Source: Sphingomonas hankookensis
GTDB lineage: Bacteria > Pseudomonadota > Alphaproteobacteria > Sphingomonadales > Sphingomonadaceae
Reading direction: 5' to 3'
Assembly (NCBI RefSeq): GCF_028551275.1
Contig: NZ_CP117025.1
Location: forward strand, 1,421,501 to 1,485,500
Length of the DNA stretch: 64,000 nt
In this document: piece after piece, positions 34,482-45,167 of the stretch
Numbering within the stretch: position 1 is the first letter of the stretch
How the letters are laid out: each line of letters begins with the position of its first letter
Translations under genes and position numbers: made by a program
The notes under the pieces: generated by a model
What the model saw: only the letters and a program-made list of their open reading frames with translations
Told to the model about the DNA's origin: nothing
Database searches by the model: none

Positions 34482-35281
34482 ACGGTTTGATGCAGGGCAA
34501 GCGGGGGGTCATCATGGGCCTCGCCAACGATCGGTCGCTGGCCTGGGGCATCGCCAAGCAGCTCGCCGCGCAGGGCGCAGAGCTGGCCTTCACCTATCAG
34601 GGCGAGGCGCTCGAACGGCGCGTGCGTCCGCTGGCGACCGAGCTGGGCGCCGACTTCCTGATCGAATGCGACGTGTCGGACATGGGCGCGCTGGACGCCG
34701 CGTTCGACACGATCGCTGCTCGGTGGGCGACGATCGATTTCGTGGTCCACGCCATCGGCTTTTCGGACAAGAACGAACTGCGTGGCCGTTATTACGACAC
34801 CAGCCTCGACAATTTCCTGATGACGATGAACATCAGCGTCTATTCGTTCACCGCAGTCGCCAAGCGCGCTCGGGCGCTGATGCCCAATGGCGGTTCGTTG
34901 CTGACGCTGACCTATTACGGGTCGGAAAAGGTCGTTCCGCATTATAATGTGATGGGCGTGGCGAAGGCGGCGCTCGACATGTCGGTCAAGTATCTGGCGA
35001 TGGACATGGGGCCGGAAAATATCCGGGTGAACGCGATTTCGGCGGGTCCGATCAAGACGCTGGCCGCCAGCGGCATCGGCGATTTCCGCTATATCCTGAA
35101 GTGGAACGAGCTGAACTCGCCGCTGCGCCGCAACGTCACGATCGACGATGTCGGCGGGGCGGGGCTGTATCTGCTGAGCGACCTGTCGAGCGGCGTGACC
35201 GGCGAGATCCATCATGTCGACGCCGGCTACAACGTCATCGGCATGAAGGCCGAGGACGCGCCCGACATCGCGCTGTCGTAA
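34478..35281 (+). CDS. fabI: Enoyl-[acyl-carrier-protein] reductase (NADH)
   Basis: 267 residues of the FabI type: the nucleotide-binding stretch GVIMGLANDRSLAWGIAK and the catalytic Tyr-x6-Lys in HYNVMGVAKAAL. It carries out the last reduction of fatty-acid elongation and is the target of triclosan and isoniazid-like inhibitors. Start GTG 34478 overlaps the yihY stop (GTGA); ATG 34490 is an alternative. It is followed after three bases by a GNAT gene and then aroC. Confidence 0.95.
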   Translation: MNGLMQGKRGVIMGLANDRSLAWGIAKQLAAQGAELAFTYQGEALERRVRPLATELGADFLIECDVSDMGALDAAFDTIAARWATIDFVVHAIGFSDKNELRGRYYDTSLDNFLMTMNISVYSFTAVAKRARALMPNGGSLLTLTYYGSEKVVPHYNVMGVAKAALDMSVKYLAMDMGPENIRVNAISAGPIKTLAASGIGDFRYILKWNELNSPLRRNVTIDDVGGAGLYLLSDLSSGVTGEIHHVDAGYNVIGMKAEDAPDIALS

Positions 35282-35284
35282 GCG

Positions 35285-35800
35285 ATGAGCATCATCCGCG
35301 CGGCGACCGGTGCGGACGCGCCGGCGGTCGATAGCCTGCTGCGCGCCTGTTTCCCGCGCGACGCGGAGGCGCGGCTGGTCCAGCAACTGGCGATCGATGG
35401 CGATCTCGTGCTGGTGCTGGTCGCCGAGGATGCGGGCGTGGTAGTCGGCATGATCGCGGCCAGCCGGATGCAGGTAACGGCCGACACGCGCGAGATCGCA
35501 GCGGTCGCGTTGGCACCGCTGGCGGTGGCGAGGGCGGCACGGGGGCAGGGCGTCGGCGAAGCGCTGGTCGCCGCTGCCATCGCGCATCTGCGCAGCGCAC
35601 GGGTCGAGCTGGCGTTCGTGCTGGGCGATCCGGCTTATTATGGCCGCTTCGGGTTCGAGGCGGCAACGGCGCGCGGGTTCGACAGCCCCTATGCCGGCGA
35701 GCATTTCATGGGCATTCGCCTGAACGACGGACCGTGCGTCCACACACCCGGCGCGGCCGCCCATGCCCGCGCCTTTGCGGCGTTGGGGGAAGACGCATGA
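35285..35800 (+). CDS. GNAT-family N-acetyltransferase
   Basis: 171 residues. The acetyl-CoA loop reads [12 protein letters not shown], and a [10 protein letters not shown] segment is typical of the YhbS-like subgroup. The gene sits three bases after fabI and overlaps aroC (ATGA), so it is part of yihY-fabI-GNAT-aroC. Its substrate is unknown. Confidence 0.88.
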   Translation: MSIIRAATGADAPAVDSLLRACFPRDAEARLVQQLAIDGDLVLVLVAEDAGVVVGMIAASRMQVTADTREIAAVALAPLAVARAARGQGVGEALVAAAIAHLRSARVELAFVLGDPAYYGRFGFEAATARGFDSPYAGEHFMGIRLNDGPCVHTPGAAAHARAFAALGEDA

Positions 35801-36864
35801 GCCACAATAGCTTCGGTCATCTGTTCCGCTTCACGACATGGGGCGAGAGCCATGGCCCGGCACTGGGCGCGGTGGTCGACGGGTGCCCGCCGGGCCTGCC
35901 CCTGAGCGAGGCGGACATCCAGCCGTTTCTCGACGCACGGCGGCCAGGGACCAGCCGTTTCACGACGCAGCGGCGCGAGCCGGATGCGGTGCGCATCCTG
36001 TCGGGGGTGTTCGACGGGCGGACTACGGGCACGCCGATCAGCCTGATGATCGAGAATGTCGACCAGCGGTCGAAGGATTATTCGGAGGTCGCCAAGGCCT
36101 ATCGCCCCGGCCATGCCGACTATGCCTATGACGCGAAGTACGGCTTTCGCGACTATCGCGGCGGCGGGCGGTCGTCGGCGCGCGAGACGGCGGCGCGGGT
36201 CGCGGCGGGCGCGGTCGCGCGGCTGGTGATCCCGGAGGTGACGATCACCGCCTGGGTCGAATCGATCGGTGGCGATGCGATCGATCCGGCGGCGTTCGAT
36301 GTCGCTGAGATCGGGCGCAACCCGTTCTTCTGCCCCGATGCGGCGGCGGCAGCGCGCTGGGAAGCGTTGGTCGACGGCGCGCGCAAGGCCGGCTCGTCGC
36401 TGGGCGCGGTCGTCGCTTGTCGCGCCGAGGGCGTGCCGGCGGGCTGGGGGGCGCCGCTCTATGCCAAGCTGGATGCCGAACTGGCCAGTGCCGCCATGTC
36501 GATCAACGCAGTGAAGGGGGTCGAGATCGGCGACGGCTTTACAGCGGCGGCGCTTTCGGGTGAGGCGAATGCCGATCCGATGCGGCCGGGCGCGGATGGC
36601 CCCGAGTTCCTCGCCAACCATGCGGGCGGGATTGCCGGCGGCATCTCGACGGGGCAGCCGGTGACGCTGCGGGTAGCGTTCAAGCCGACCAGTTCGATCC
36701 TGACCCCGGTCGAGACGATCGGACCGGACGGACAGGCGACGACGATCGCGACCAAGGGCCGGCACGATCCCTGTGTCGGTATTCGCGGTGTGCCGGTGGT
36801 CGAGGCGATGGTCTCGCTGGTGCTGGCCGACCAGAAGCTGCGCCATCGCGGGCAGGTGGGCTGA
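35797..36864 (+). CDS. aroC: Chorismate synthase
   Basis: 355 residues with the three family signatures: [18 protein letters not shown] near the start, [14 protein letters not shown]...[11 protein letters not shown] in the middle, and a C-terminal [18 protein letters not shown]. It converts EPSP to chorismate using reduced FMN, the last step of the shikimate pathway. ATG 35797 overlaps the GNAT stop. Confidence 0.96.
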   Translation: MSHNSFGHLFRFTTWGESHGPALGAVVDGCPPGLPLSEADIQPFLDARRPGTSRFTTQRREPDAVRILSGVFDGRTTGTPISLMIENVDQRSKDYSEVAKAYRPGHADYAYDAKYGFRDYRGGGRSSARETAARVAAGAVARLVIPEVTITAWVESIGGDAIDPAAFDVAEIGRNPFFCPDAAAAARWEALVDGARKAGSSLGAVVACRAEGVPAGWGAPLYAKLDAELASAAMSINAVKGVEIGDGFTAAALSGEANADPMRPGADGPEFLANHAGGIAGGISTGQPVTLRVAFKPTSSILTPVETIGPDGQATTIATKGRHDPCVGIRGVPVVEAMVSLVLADQKLRHRGQVG

Positions 36865-37139
36865 CGCCGGAAGGTCGCCGAACCGGTCGTGCAGCAGGAG
36901 CATCGCGGCGGCGGCGGGGAAGCGTGACCGCGGGAATCGGTCGCCACCAAAAACGTCGCTCGTGCCTGCCTGCCGGTGTGTCGGCACGCGATTCGGGACA
37001 GATTTCTGCCACAATCGACCGCTTCCTCGCCACGGCCCGTCCGCGTTCTGCCCGGATCGGGCGATGAGCCGTTTCGCGGCGCTGGACCCTTTCGGTGGGT
37101 AACGCATTGAAACCCTTGCTTGATGCAAGGAGAATTTCA

Positions 37140-37436
37140 ATGCGCAAGACCATTGTCACGAGCTTGCTGATCCTGTGCGGTTCGACCGCGGCCGTCGCGC
37201 AGGTGTCGCCGACCCAGACTCAGCCGACGTCGCCGACGACGACGCAGGGCACCCCCGACCCGATGCGTCCCACCCAGCCGGCACCGCAGACGACCGGCCC
37301 GACCAACCCGGTCGATGCCCCGACCGATCCGGCCAAGCCCGGCGAGTCGAAGACCGACACGACGGACGATACGACGACCACCACCACCGGCGATCCGTCG
37401 ACGACCACGCCGCCGCCGACCGGCACGCCGCAGTAA
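37140..37436 (+). CDS. Small secreted Thr/Pro-rich protein
   Basis: 98 residues. AAGGAGA precedes ATG 37140 by about seven bases. A signal peptide (MRKTIVTSLLILCGSTAAVA, cleavage before Gln21) is followed only by low-complexity sequence rich in Thr, Pro, Gln and Asp (for example TDDTTTTTTGDPSTTTPPP). No folded domain is expected; it may be a periplasmic or surface linker-like protein. The gene ends 13 bases before a strong terminator. Homologues with similar composition are common but uncharacterised. Confidence 0.72.
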   Translation: MRKTIVTSLLILCGSTAAVAQVSPTQTQPTSPTTTQGTPDPMRPTQPAPQTTGPTNPVDAPTDPAKPGESKTDTTDDTTTTTTGDPSTTTPPPTGTPQ

Positions 37437-37448
37437 CGCGGTCGATGC

Positions 37449-37487
37449 AAAAAGGCCCGCCCGGAGCGATCCGGGCGGGCCTTTTTT
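37449..37487. terminator. Bidirectional rho-independent terminator between the secreted-protein gene and purA
   Basis: A 17-base perfect stem, AAAAAGGCCCGCCCGGA paired with its complement, a GCGA loop and a T-run. The A-run on the other side makes it work for the minus strand too, so it can also end purA transcripts. Confidence 0.93.
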
Positions 37488-37510
37488 GTTGTTCTATTCG
37501 CTACCGTTGG

Positions 37511-37616
37511 GTTCGAGCAGCTTCGAGCTTGTCGAGAAGCGCCCGTCGAGAACTTGCCGCCGGGGAAAACCCTTCTCGACTTTGGTTCTCGACAGGCTCG
37601 AACCTGCGCTCGAAGC
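37511..37616. repeat. Imperfect inverted repeat, family C-related
   Basis: Arms begin GTTCGAGCAGCTTCGAGC and end GCTCGAACCTGCGCTCGAAG, with inner copies of CTTCTCGAC/GTCGAGAAG. It lies between the bidirectional terminator and the purA stop. Confidence 0.75.
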
Positions 37617-37644
37617 AAACGGGGTTGATTGGTAAGTTCGAGCT

Positions 37645-38934
<1,290 letters not shown>

Positions 38935-38972
38935 GTCCTGTAACCCTCATGCATGCCGGTATCGGCGCTGCA

Positions 38973-39422
38973 CTAGGCCCGTAGCGCGCCCGCGTCCACC
39001 TCGGCGGGCGGCGTAGCGCCCGGAATATGACGATAGAGTTGCGTTTCCTCGCGCCGGATGCGGTCGGCCAGCACCGCCGCGAGCCCGCGGGTCGCGGTTT
39101 CGAAGCCGTCGGGATCGTCGGCGATCTGCTGGCCGTTCCAGTCGTGCATATAGGCTTTGAACGCGTCGGCGAGGCCGCCCATCTCCTCTTCGAACCGGCG
39201 GGAGAGTGCGGCGGCGACCGGGTCGCCGCCCCGTTGGAGCAGGGGATGGAGCAGTCGGTCCTCCTTCGCCAGATGCGCGAGGAGCAGGCGGCTGAGGCGC
39301 CAGCGCAGCGGTGCGACGGCGGAGGCGGGAAGCGGACGCTGTGCCGCCTGTTCGACCAGCTCGCCGATCACGGCGGTCAGTTCGGCATGTTCGTCGACCA
39401 GCGTTTCGCGCGTGAGCTGCAT
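38973..39422 (-). CDS. Hemerythrin HHE-domain-like protein
   Basis: 149 residues of four-helix-bundle type. The candidate iron ligands are spread as in HHE proteins: D-E-H at VDEHAEL, H in LLAHLAKEDRLLHPLL, H in YMHDWNG and H in QLYRHIPG. ATG 39422 has GGAGG eight bases upstream; ATG 39428 is an alternative. Such proteins bind di-iron and sense or store oxygen or nitric oxide. No operon partner is evident. Confidence 0.8.
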   Translation of the reverse strand: MQLTRETLVDEHAELTAVIGELVEQAAQRPLPASAVAPLRWRLSRLLLAHLAKEDRLLHPLLQRGGDPVAAALSRRFEEEMGGLADAFKAYMHDWNGQQIADDPDGFETATRGLAAVLADRIRREETQLYRHIPGATPPAEVDAGALRA

Positions 39423-39544
39423 CGCCATTTCCTCCGGCGATCGACCCTGTGGCACAACGTCCTAACGAACCATGTACGCCCCGGCTCGACATTGTGCGTT
39501 CCGGCGCGCAAACCGGGGCAGGACATAAGAGGAGAGTGTGCCGC

Positions 39545-40546
39545 ATGAAACTTGCCAGCCTCAAGGGCGGTCGCGACGGACGCCTGGTCGTCGTGTCGAG
39601 CGACCTCGCCTGGTATGCGGATGCGAGCGGGATCGTGCCGACGCTGCAGGCGGCGCTGGACGACTGGGACCGCCACGAAGGCGCGCTGCGCAACCTGGCG
39701 ACCGACCTCGACCACGACGTGATCCCCAAGGAGCGGTTCCACGAGCGCGACGCCGCGTCGCCGCTGCCGCGCGCGTATCAATGGGCGGACGGATCGGCCT
39801 ATGTGAACCATGTCGCGCTGGTGCGGCAGGCGCGCGGGGCGGAGATGCCGGAGACGTTCTGGCACGATCCGCTGATGTATCAGGGCGGGTCGGACGGGTT
39901 CCTGGCCCCCCGCGATCCGATCCCGGCGGGCGACGCAAGCTGGGGTCTGGATTTCGAGGGCGAGGTCGTGGTCGTGACCGGCGATGTGCCGTTGGGGGCG
40001 TCGCGCGAGGAGGCGCTGGCGGCGGTGCGGCTGGTCGGGCTGACCAACGATGTGTCGCTGCGCGGGCTGATCCCCGGCGAACTGGCCAAGGGGTTCGGGT
40101 TCTTCCAGTCGAAGCCGGCATCGGCCTTCTCGCCGGTGTTCGTGACGCCCGATGCGCTGGGCGACTGGTGGCAGGACGGCAAGCTCCACCGCAAGCTGCA
40201 CGTCGACCTGAACGGGAAGCCGTTCGGGCGGGCGGACGCGGGCGAGGACATGACGTTCGATTTCGGCACGCTGATCGCCCATGCCGCCAAGACGCGGGCG
40301 CTGGGCGCCGGCACGATCATCGGATCGGGCACGGTGTCGAACCGCGACGGCGATGGCGGTCCTGGCAAGCCGGTCGCGGACGGCGGGGTCGGATATTCGT
40401 GCCTGGCGGAAATCCGCACGGTCGAGACGATCCGCGCCGGCAAGGCGGAGACGCCGTTTCTGAAGAGCGGCGACACGGTCCGCATCTGGGCCGAGGACGA
40501 CCGGCATCACCCGATCTTCGGCGTGATCGAGCAGACGGTGGGGTGA
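39545..40546 (+). CDS. Fumarylacetoacetate hydrolase family protein
   Basis: 333 residues. The FAH fold is shown by the metal-binding set D-F-E-G-E-V in GLDFEGEVVVVTGD, a SLRGLIPGELAKGFGFFQSKP stretch, and GSGTVSNRDG near the C-terminus. Length and motifs fit the bacterial type acting on fumarylacetoacetate in tyrosine/homogentisate breakdown, but no other gene of that pathway is adjacent, so a related acylpyruvate hydrolase is possible. Confidence 0.87.
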   Translation: MKLASLKGGRDGRLVVVSSDLAWYADASGIVPTLQAALDDWDRHEGALRNLATDLDHDVIPKERFHERDAASPLPRAYQWADGSAYVNHVALVRQARGAEMPETFWHDPLMYQGGSDGFLAPRDPIPAGDASWGLDFEGEVVVVTGDVPLGASREEALAAVRLVGLTNDVSLRGLIPGELAKGFGFFQSKPASAFSPVFVTPDALGDWWQDGKLHRKLHVDLNGKPFGRADAGEDMTFDFGTLIAHAAKTRALGAGTIIGSGTVSNRDGDGGPGKPVADGGVGYSCLAEIRTVETIRAGKAETPFLKSGDTVRIWAEDDRHHPIFGVIEQTVG

Positions 40547-40553
40547 GGCTTGG

Positions 40554-40587
40554 CCGTTCCCCCGGTCGTTCAAGGCCGGGGGAACGG
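40554..40587 (+). terminator. Hairpin after the FAH gene
   Basis: A 12-base perfect stem, CCGTTCCCCCGG paired with CCGGGGGAACGG, with a 10-base loop, eight bases after the stop. There is no T-run, so a rho-independent role is only likely. Confidence 0.6.
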
Positions 40588-40635
40588 GCAAGGCGACAAT
40601 GATTTAATACGGTGTCGTAACCGTTCGGGGGTGCC

Positions 40636-42210
40636 ATGACGATCGTTCGAACCTGCCGCTGGCTGATCCCGGTTCTGCTGGCCGGCTGTACGACGGCACA
40701 GGCACCGCGTCCGGTGGCGAGTGTCGTGACGACGCCGGCCGCTGCCGTGCCGACCCCGGCCGACCGGTTCGGGCCGCTGTTCGAAGCGGTGCAGATGCGG
40801 CGACTCTTTCCGGACGGAAAGACGTTCGTCGACTCGGTGCCGAAGCGACCGGATGCGGCGATCCTCGCCGATTATCGCAAGGGCAGTTTCGACGATGCGG
40901 CGCTGAAGGCGTTCGTACTGGCCAATTTCGACGTGCCGGGGCTGGAGCCGGTGCCCGAGTCCGACCATGGCCCGCGCCTGCCGATCGAGCGGCATATCGC
41001 CGAATTGTGGCCGCATCTGACCCGCGATCCGGTGACGCCGCCGCCGGGATCGACCGCGCTGGCGGTAAAGGACCGGTTCGTGGTGCCCGGCGGGCGGTTT
41101 CGCGAGCTTTATTACTGGGACAGCTATTTCACGATGCTGGGACTGGTCGCCGATCGGCGGCAGGATCTGGTCGAATCGATGCTCGACGGGTTCGTCGACC
41201 TGGTCGAGCGCTATGGCCATGTTCCCAACGGGACGCGGACCTATTATCTCAGCCGGTCGCAGCCGCCGTTCCTGTATCTGATGATGGGCCTGTCGCAGAA
41301 TCGCGATCCGGCCGTGGCGGCGCGGCGGCTGGCGGCGCTGAAGCGGGAATATGCGTATTTCACGACGCCCGAGCGGTCGGTGACGCTGCCCGATGGGGCG
41401 GTGTTGCAGCATTATTGGGATGCGCGGACGACGCCGCGCGACGAATCGTGGCGCGAGGATGTCGAGACGGCGAAGGCGGCCGGGCGACCGGTCGGCGACA
41501 CCTATCGCGACCTGCGCGCCGGGGCGGAGAACGGCTGGGACTATTCGTCGCGCTGGCTGGGCGACGGGCGGACGCTGGCGACGATCGACACGACCAGCAT
41601 CTTGCCGGCCGATCTCAACAGCCTGTTGTGGGGCATGGAGCGGGCGATTGCCGAGGGGGCGGCGACGTCGGGCGATACGGCGACGGCGCGGGACTTTGGC
41701 GATCGGGCAGCGAAGCGCGGCGCGGCGATCGAGCGCTGGCTGTGGAGCGAGGCCGAGGGGCGCTATGGCGATTACGACGTGAAGCGGCGGCTGCTGCGCG
41801 ACGGGGTGACGGCGGCGACGGCCTATCCGCTGTTCGTGGGGCTGACGACGGGCGCCCGGGCGGCGCGGGTCGCGGGCACGATCGAGCGGCAGTTGCTGGC
41901 GCCGGGGGGCTTGCGGACGACGCGGGTCGATACCGGGCAGCAATGGGACAAGCCCAATGGCTGGGCGCCGCTGCAATGGATCGCGGTCGCCGGGCTGGAC
42001 CGGACGGGCAACCGCGCGCTGGCGGACAGGATCGCACAGCGGTTTCTGGCGACGGTACAGCGCGAATATGCGGCGTCGGGGAAGCTGGTCGAGAAATATG
42101 ACGTCGAGGAGGTGAAGCCGGGCGGCGGGGGTGAATATCCGCTGCAGGACGGGTTCGGGTGGACCAACGGGGTGACGCGCGCGCTGATGGAACGGGGGCG
42201 TGGAAGTTGA
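40636..42210 (+). CDS. treA: Periplasmic lipoprotein alpha,alpha-trehalase (GH37)
   Basis: 524 residues. A lipobox L-L-A-G-C (C18) marks an anchored periplasmic lipoprotein. Both GH37 signatures are present: PGGRFRELYYWDSY at about 151-164 and QWDKPNGWAPLQW at about 435. It splits trehalose to two glucose molecules outside the cytoplasm. It is monocistronic, bounded by a hairpin upstream. Most bacterial TreA proteins are soluble, so the lipid anchor is slightly unusual. Confidence 0.93.
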   Translation: MTIVRTCRWLIPVLLAGCTTAQAPRPVASVVTTPAAAVPTPADRFGPLFEAVQMRRLFPDGKTFVDSVPKRPDAAILADYRKGSFDDAALKAFVLANFDVPGLEPVPESDHGPRLPIERHIAELWPHLTRDPVTPPPGSTALAVKDRFVVPGGRFRELYYWDSYFTMLGLVADRRQDLVESMLDGFVDLVERYGHVPNGTRTYYLSRSQPPFLYLMMGLSQNRDPAVAARRLAALKREYAYFTTPERSVTLPDGAVLQHYWDARTTPRDESWREDVETAKAAGRPVGDTYRDLRAGAENGWDYSSRWLGDGRTLATIDTTSILPADLNSLLWGMERAIAEGAATSGDTATARDFGDRAAKRGAAIERWLWSEAEGRYGDYDVKRRLLRDGVTAATAYPLFVGLTTGARAARVAGTIERQLLAPGGLRTTRVDTGQQWDKPNGWAPLQWIAVAGLDRTGNRALADRIAQRFLATVQREYAASGKLVEKYDVEEVKPGGGGEYPLQDGFGWTNGVTRALMERGRGS

Positions 42211-42441
42211 CGAAGGTTGCGGTACGTCGAATTTTGTAGCGGGTGGGTATCAGCAGAAAATCGTTTTTCCTCAGTAATTTGGATGTTGGCAGTGTAACCT
42301 TTCCTGCGCGGAAGTTCACACTGTCGGCCAGGAAGCGGGACCCTGGCTCCAAATCCGGGGTGACGTGGGGCGTGGGGGTGCGGGGCGGACCTGTCAAATA
42401 GCGGGCGTCAGGATGGCAGGGGGCGGGCGTGTAGGAAAGCG

Positions 42442-43713
42442 TTACGCCGTCCACGCCGCCAGATCGTCCTGCTGCCCGATCAGCGCGAGGCCGTGGGCGA
42501 CCGAGGTCAGTTCGTTGCCCGACGCCAGCCGGTCCTGCCCGAAGCGGTCGGCAAAGGCGCGGCGGATGGCGGGGGTGAGCGAGGTGCCGCCGGTCAGGAA
42601 CACGCGGTCGATGCCGTCGGCGTCGAGCCCCGCCACCTCCAGCGCGCGGTCGACGGTCGCCATGATGCGCGCGAGATCGTCGGCGATCCATGCTTCGAAC
42701 TGGTCGCGGGTGACCTGTGCCTCAATGGCGATGCCGCCCCCTTCGAACGCGAAGGTCGCTTCGTCGCCCTGCGACAGCGCGCGCTTTACCTGTCCGACCG
42801 CGTCGTAGAGCGGATAGCCCTGTTCGCCCTCGATCACCGCGATCATCCGGTCGATGGCGTCCGGATCGGTCGCGGCGCGGCGCAGTTTGTCGAGTTCGGC
42901 CAAGGTCTTGCGGTTGCGCATCAGCGCGAGGCGCGACCAGTCGGTGAAGTCGGTGAAATGGCCGGCGGGTATTTCCAGCACCTTGTCGAACGAACGATAG
43001 GTGCCGCCCTTGCCGAGCAGGGGCAGGACGAGCCTGTCGAGGATGCGGCGGTCGAACTGGTCGCCGGCGATGCCGATACCGGCATGGCCCAACGGCCGGG
43101 CGCGGCGGTCGCTGCCCGGCGCTTCGAGTCGGACGACCGAGAAATCGCTGGTGCCGCCGCCGAAATCGGCGACGAGGATCGTGGCCGCGTCCGTCAGCGT
43201 CGCGGCATGGCTGAACGCGGCGCCGAGCGGTTCGTAGACATAGACGATCTGCGCGCCCAGCGCGGCGAACATCGCGTCATAGCGTGCCCTCGCGAGCGCT
43301 TCGTCGGGGCGGTGGCCGGCATAGGTGATCGGGCGGCCGACGACGATGCGTGTGGCGCCGTTCAGTACGCCATGCGCGCGGGCGGCGAGGCGGTCGAGGA
43401 AGGCGCGGCCGAGATCCTCGAAGCGGTAGCGTTTGGTGAAGATCGGCGCGGTGTCGAAGCTGGGGCTGGCGGCGACCGACTTGAACGATTGCAGGAAGCG
43501 GCACCCCTCCGGAAACTGGAGATATTCGTCGATCGCCCAGGGGCCGGCCTCTACCGCGATGCCACCGGGGACGTCGTCCTGCCAGAAGCACAGTGCCGAG
43601 CGGAAGACGGCGTCGGCGCCGTCCGGCCCGTCGAGCGGCACGAGGGTCGCGCCGTCGCCATTGGCGCGGGCGAGGACGGAATTGGTGGTGCCGAAATCTA
43701 GGCCGAGGGACAT
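42442..43713 (-). CDS. yegD: Hsp70-like ATPase, YegD family
   Basis: 423 residues with the Hsp70 nucleotide-binding domain: phosphate-1 LGLDFGTTNSVLA at the N-terminus, phosphate-2 ILVADFGGGTSDFSVV and the adenosine motif VFLTGGTSLTPAIR. The length leaves no room for a full peptide-binding domain, as in YegD. Its role is unknown but chaperone-like. The 231 bases downstream, to treA, contain only a degraded family A half-repeat at 42331-42365 and no gene. Confidence 0.9.
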   Translation of the reverse strand: MSLGLDFGTTNSVLARANGDGATLVPLDGPDGADAVFRSALCFWQDDVPGGIAVEAGPWAIDEYLQFPEGCRFLQSFKSVAASPSFDTAPIFTKRYRFEDLGRAFLDRLAARAHGVLNGATRIVVGRPITYAGHRPDEALARARYDAMFAALGAQIVYVYEPLGAAFSHAATLTDAATILVADFGGGTSDFSVVRLEAPGSDRRARPLGHAGIGIAGDQFDRRILDRLVLPLLGKGGTYRSFDKVLEIPAGHFTDFTDWSRLALMRNRKTLAELDKLRRAATDPDAIDRMIAVIEGEQGYPLYDAVGQVKRALSQGDEATFAFEGGGIAIEAQVTRDQFEAWIADDLARIMATVDRALEVAGLDADGIDRVFLTGGTSLTPAIRRAFADRFGQDRLASGNELTSVAHGLALIGQQDDLAAWTA

Positions 43714-43734
43714 GGGGGCTCCGGGCGCGGGGCG

Positions 43735-43925
43735 GGACGCCCTACACCGGTTGCGGGGGTTGTCTTGGGGGTTGGGGAAGAAGGTTGGTTCGCGCGGAGG
43801 CGCGGAGGCGCGGAGGCGTGGAGAGAAGAATTTTGGATTTCGCGCAGAGGCGCAGAGGCGCGGAGGGGTTGTGGGTGGGGCGCCCTTCACGGGTTGGGTC
43901 GTTTGCCTTGGGCGTTGGGGGAGGT
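43735..43925. repeat. GC-rich repeat element flanked by imperfect direct repeats
   Basis: 43789-43866 contains three GGCGCGGA units and, after an AT-rich GAAGAATTTTGGATTTCG, three GGCGCAGA/GGCGCGGA units. On each side is a diverged copy of a roughly 45-base sequence: GCCCTACACCGGTTG...TTGGGGGTTGGGG at 43738-43777 and GCCCTTCACGGGTTG...TTGGGCGTTGGGG at 43882-43921. It is non-coding, upstream of yegD. The direct copies may be target-site-like or from a local duplication. Confidence 0.7.
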
Positions 43926-43940
43926 GAGTCCTGAATGTCT

Positions 43941-44025
43941 CGTCACCTTGGACTTGATCCGGGGTCCCGCTTCTTTTGCTGCCGTCGAAGAAGAAGCGGG
44001 ACCCCGGGTCAAGCCCGGGGTGACG
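43941..44025. repeat. REP-like palindrome, family A (complete)
   Basis: Arms begin CGTCACCTTGGACTTGATCC and end CAAGCCCGGGGTGACG, with a 20-base spacer. Near-identical to the copy at 17018-17105. Confidence 0.88.
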
Positions 44026-44123
44026 ATGGGGCGGGGGTTTCGATCCTCAGGGATCGGTGGGTCGCTTTGGATCGGTAGGTGGCAGGGCCGGTGGCCGGTC
44101 GTACCTCGGGTTCCACCTACGTG

Positions 44124-44334
44124 CGTATCCCCGCGCAGGCGGGGATGCAGGGTTGGCAAACGATGCCGGTTCGACCTTGGCCCTGGACCCCCGCCTGCGC
44201 GGGGGTACGCCCCGCAGCGTGCCGCCCGGAGACTCCTGATAGCCGGGACCCCCGCCTGCGCGGGGGGTACGTCCTCGTCGCAGGTAAGGAACCAGCGTAC
44301 CGGACCTCGACCCCGGCCTTCGCCGGGGTACGGT
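44124..44334. repeat. Cluster of four family B REP-like units
   Basis: Units at about 44124-44145, 44186-44208, 44245-44271 and 44309-44332 each hold a CCCCGCCTGCGCGGGG-type palindrome, alternating with 35-40 bases of unique DNA. They sit just downstream of the frameshifted OB-like gene. Confidence 0.8.
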
Positions 44335-44346
44335 TTGCGGCTGGGG

Positions 44347-44999
44347 TTAGCGGGTTGCTCGTACCCCTGCCGGGGCTGGTGCGGGTGCATTGGCGAGCGG
44401 CGGGGCTCCGGCACCGGCCGGGGGCGGCGGCGGGAGCTGGCCGTTGGCGGCGGCGGCGGCGGGGCTGCGCCGTCGGCGGGCGGCGGGGGCGGAGGCATCG
44501 CGCCGGGGGCGCAGCCCGGGCCGCCGGGGCCGCCCGGGCCAGCGGGACCGCGGGCTTCGGGACCACCCGGACCGTGCGGGCCGGGGCCGCGCCCTTCGGG
44601 ACCCTTGCCGGGGCGGGGCGGGGGCGGGCCGACCGGGGTGACCTTGCCCGCGGCGTCGACGACATAGGAGGCGCGTAGCTGTCCGTCGTCATAGCGGCCC
44701 TGTACCTGGATGGGCGCGCCCTTCGTCACGTTCGCGTCGCGGCCGCCATCGACCATTGCCTTGCCGCTGCCGTCCTGCACCACGAAGCGGTCACCATAGA
44801 CTTCGGCGACGTGGCCCTTGACCGTCACCACGCCGCTGCTGCTTGCGAGCCGGGCGACCGGGGTCGCCACGGTCGGCGCCATTTCGACGCCCGGCCGGGT
44901 CAGCGACACCGCGCCCGCCCCGCCCGCCGCGCCGATGGCAAGGCCGATCGCGACGCCCAAGCCCAGCTTTCCGGTGCTGCCCAAAGAGAATTTCGCCAT
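44347..44999 (-). CDS. Exported OB-like protein with poly-Pro/Gly tail, frameshifted in a CCG tract
   Basis: The ATG at 44999 opens MAKFSLGSTGKLGLGVAIG, a membrane anchor or signal. A small beta domain follows (VVTVKGHVAEVYGDRFVVQD... to GQLRASYVVD), resembling OB-fold DUF5666-type proteins. Then comes a Pro/Gly-rich tail of repeated GPGGP and PPPPPP. In the current frame translation runs on through REP elements to 43887, giving an implausible Arg-rich end. One missing base in the (CCG)n tract near 44448-44460 would restore a tail ending in PLANAPAPAGVRATR with a stop at 44347-44349, about 217 residues in all. Read as a slippage frameshift or a sequencing error. Function is unknown. Confidence 0.6.
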
Positions 45000-45167
45000 G
45001 TGCTTCACTCCTTCGTTGTTCGATGGAGCCGTTGTAGCGAGTCGTGCCCTCGCCACGCTGAACCCGGTGGTTCAGTTTCGGTTTAGGCGGGGGTGACATT
45101 GGCGTTGTCGTCGGTCTTGAATAGTCGTTGCGCCTGTCGGCCCTGTCGAGGGGCTGTTGGGGCAGGT

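Noticed and set aside
36865..37139. Possible small genes after aroC on both strands
   Set aside because: The frames have no ribosome site, no recognisable motif and run into the next gene; best seen as the promoter region of the secreted-protein gene.
44124..44334. Regularly spaced palindromes resembling a CRISPR array
   Set aside because: The units are strongly palindromic, vary in sequence and match REP-like copies scattered through the window; no adjacent cas genes.
43887..45056. A 389-residue protein from the OB-like gene
   Set aside because: Its last 150 residues translate REP elements and intergenic repeats; a stop one frame over gives a sensible end.
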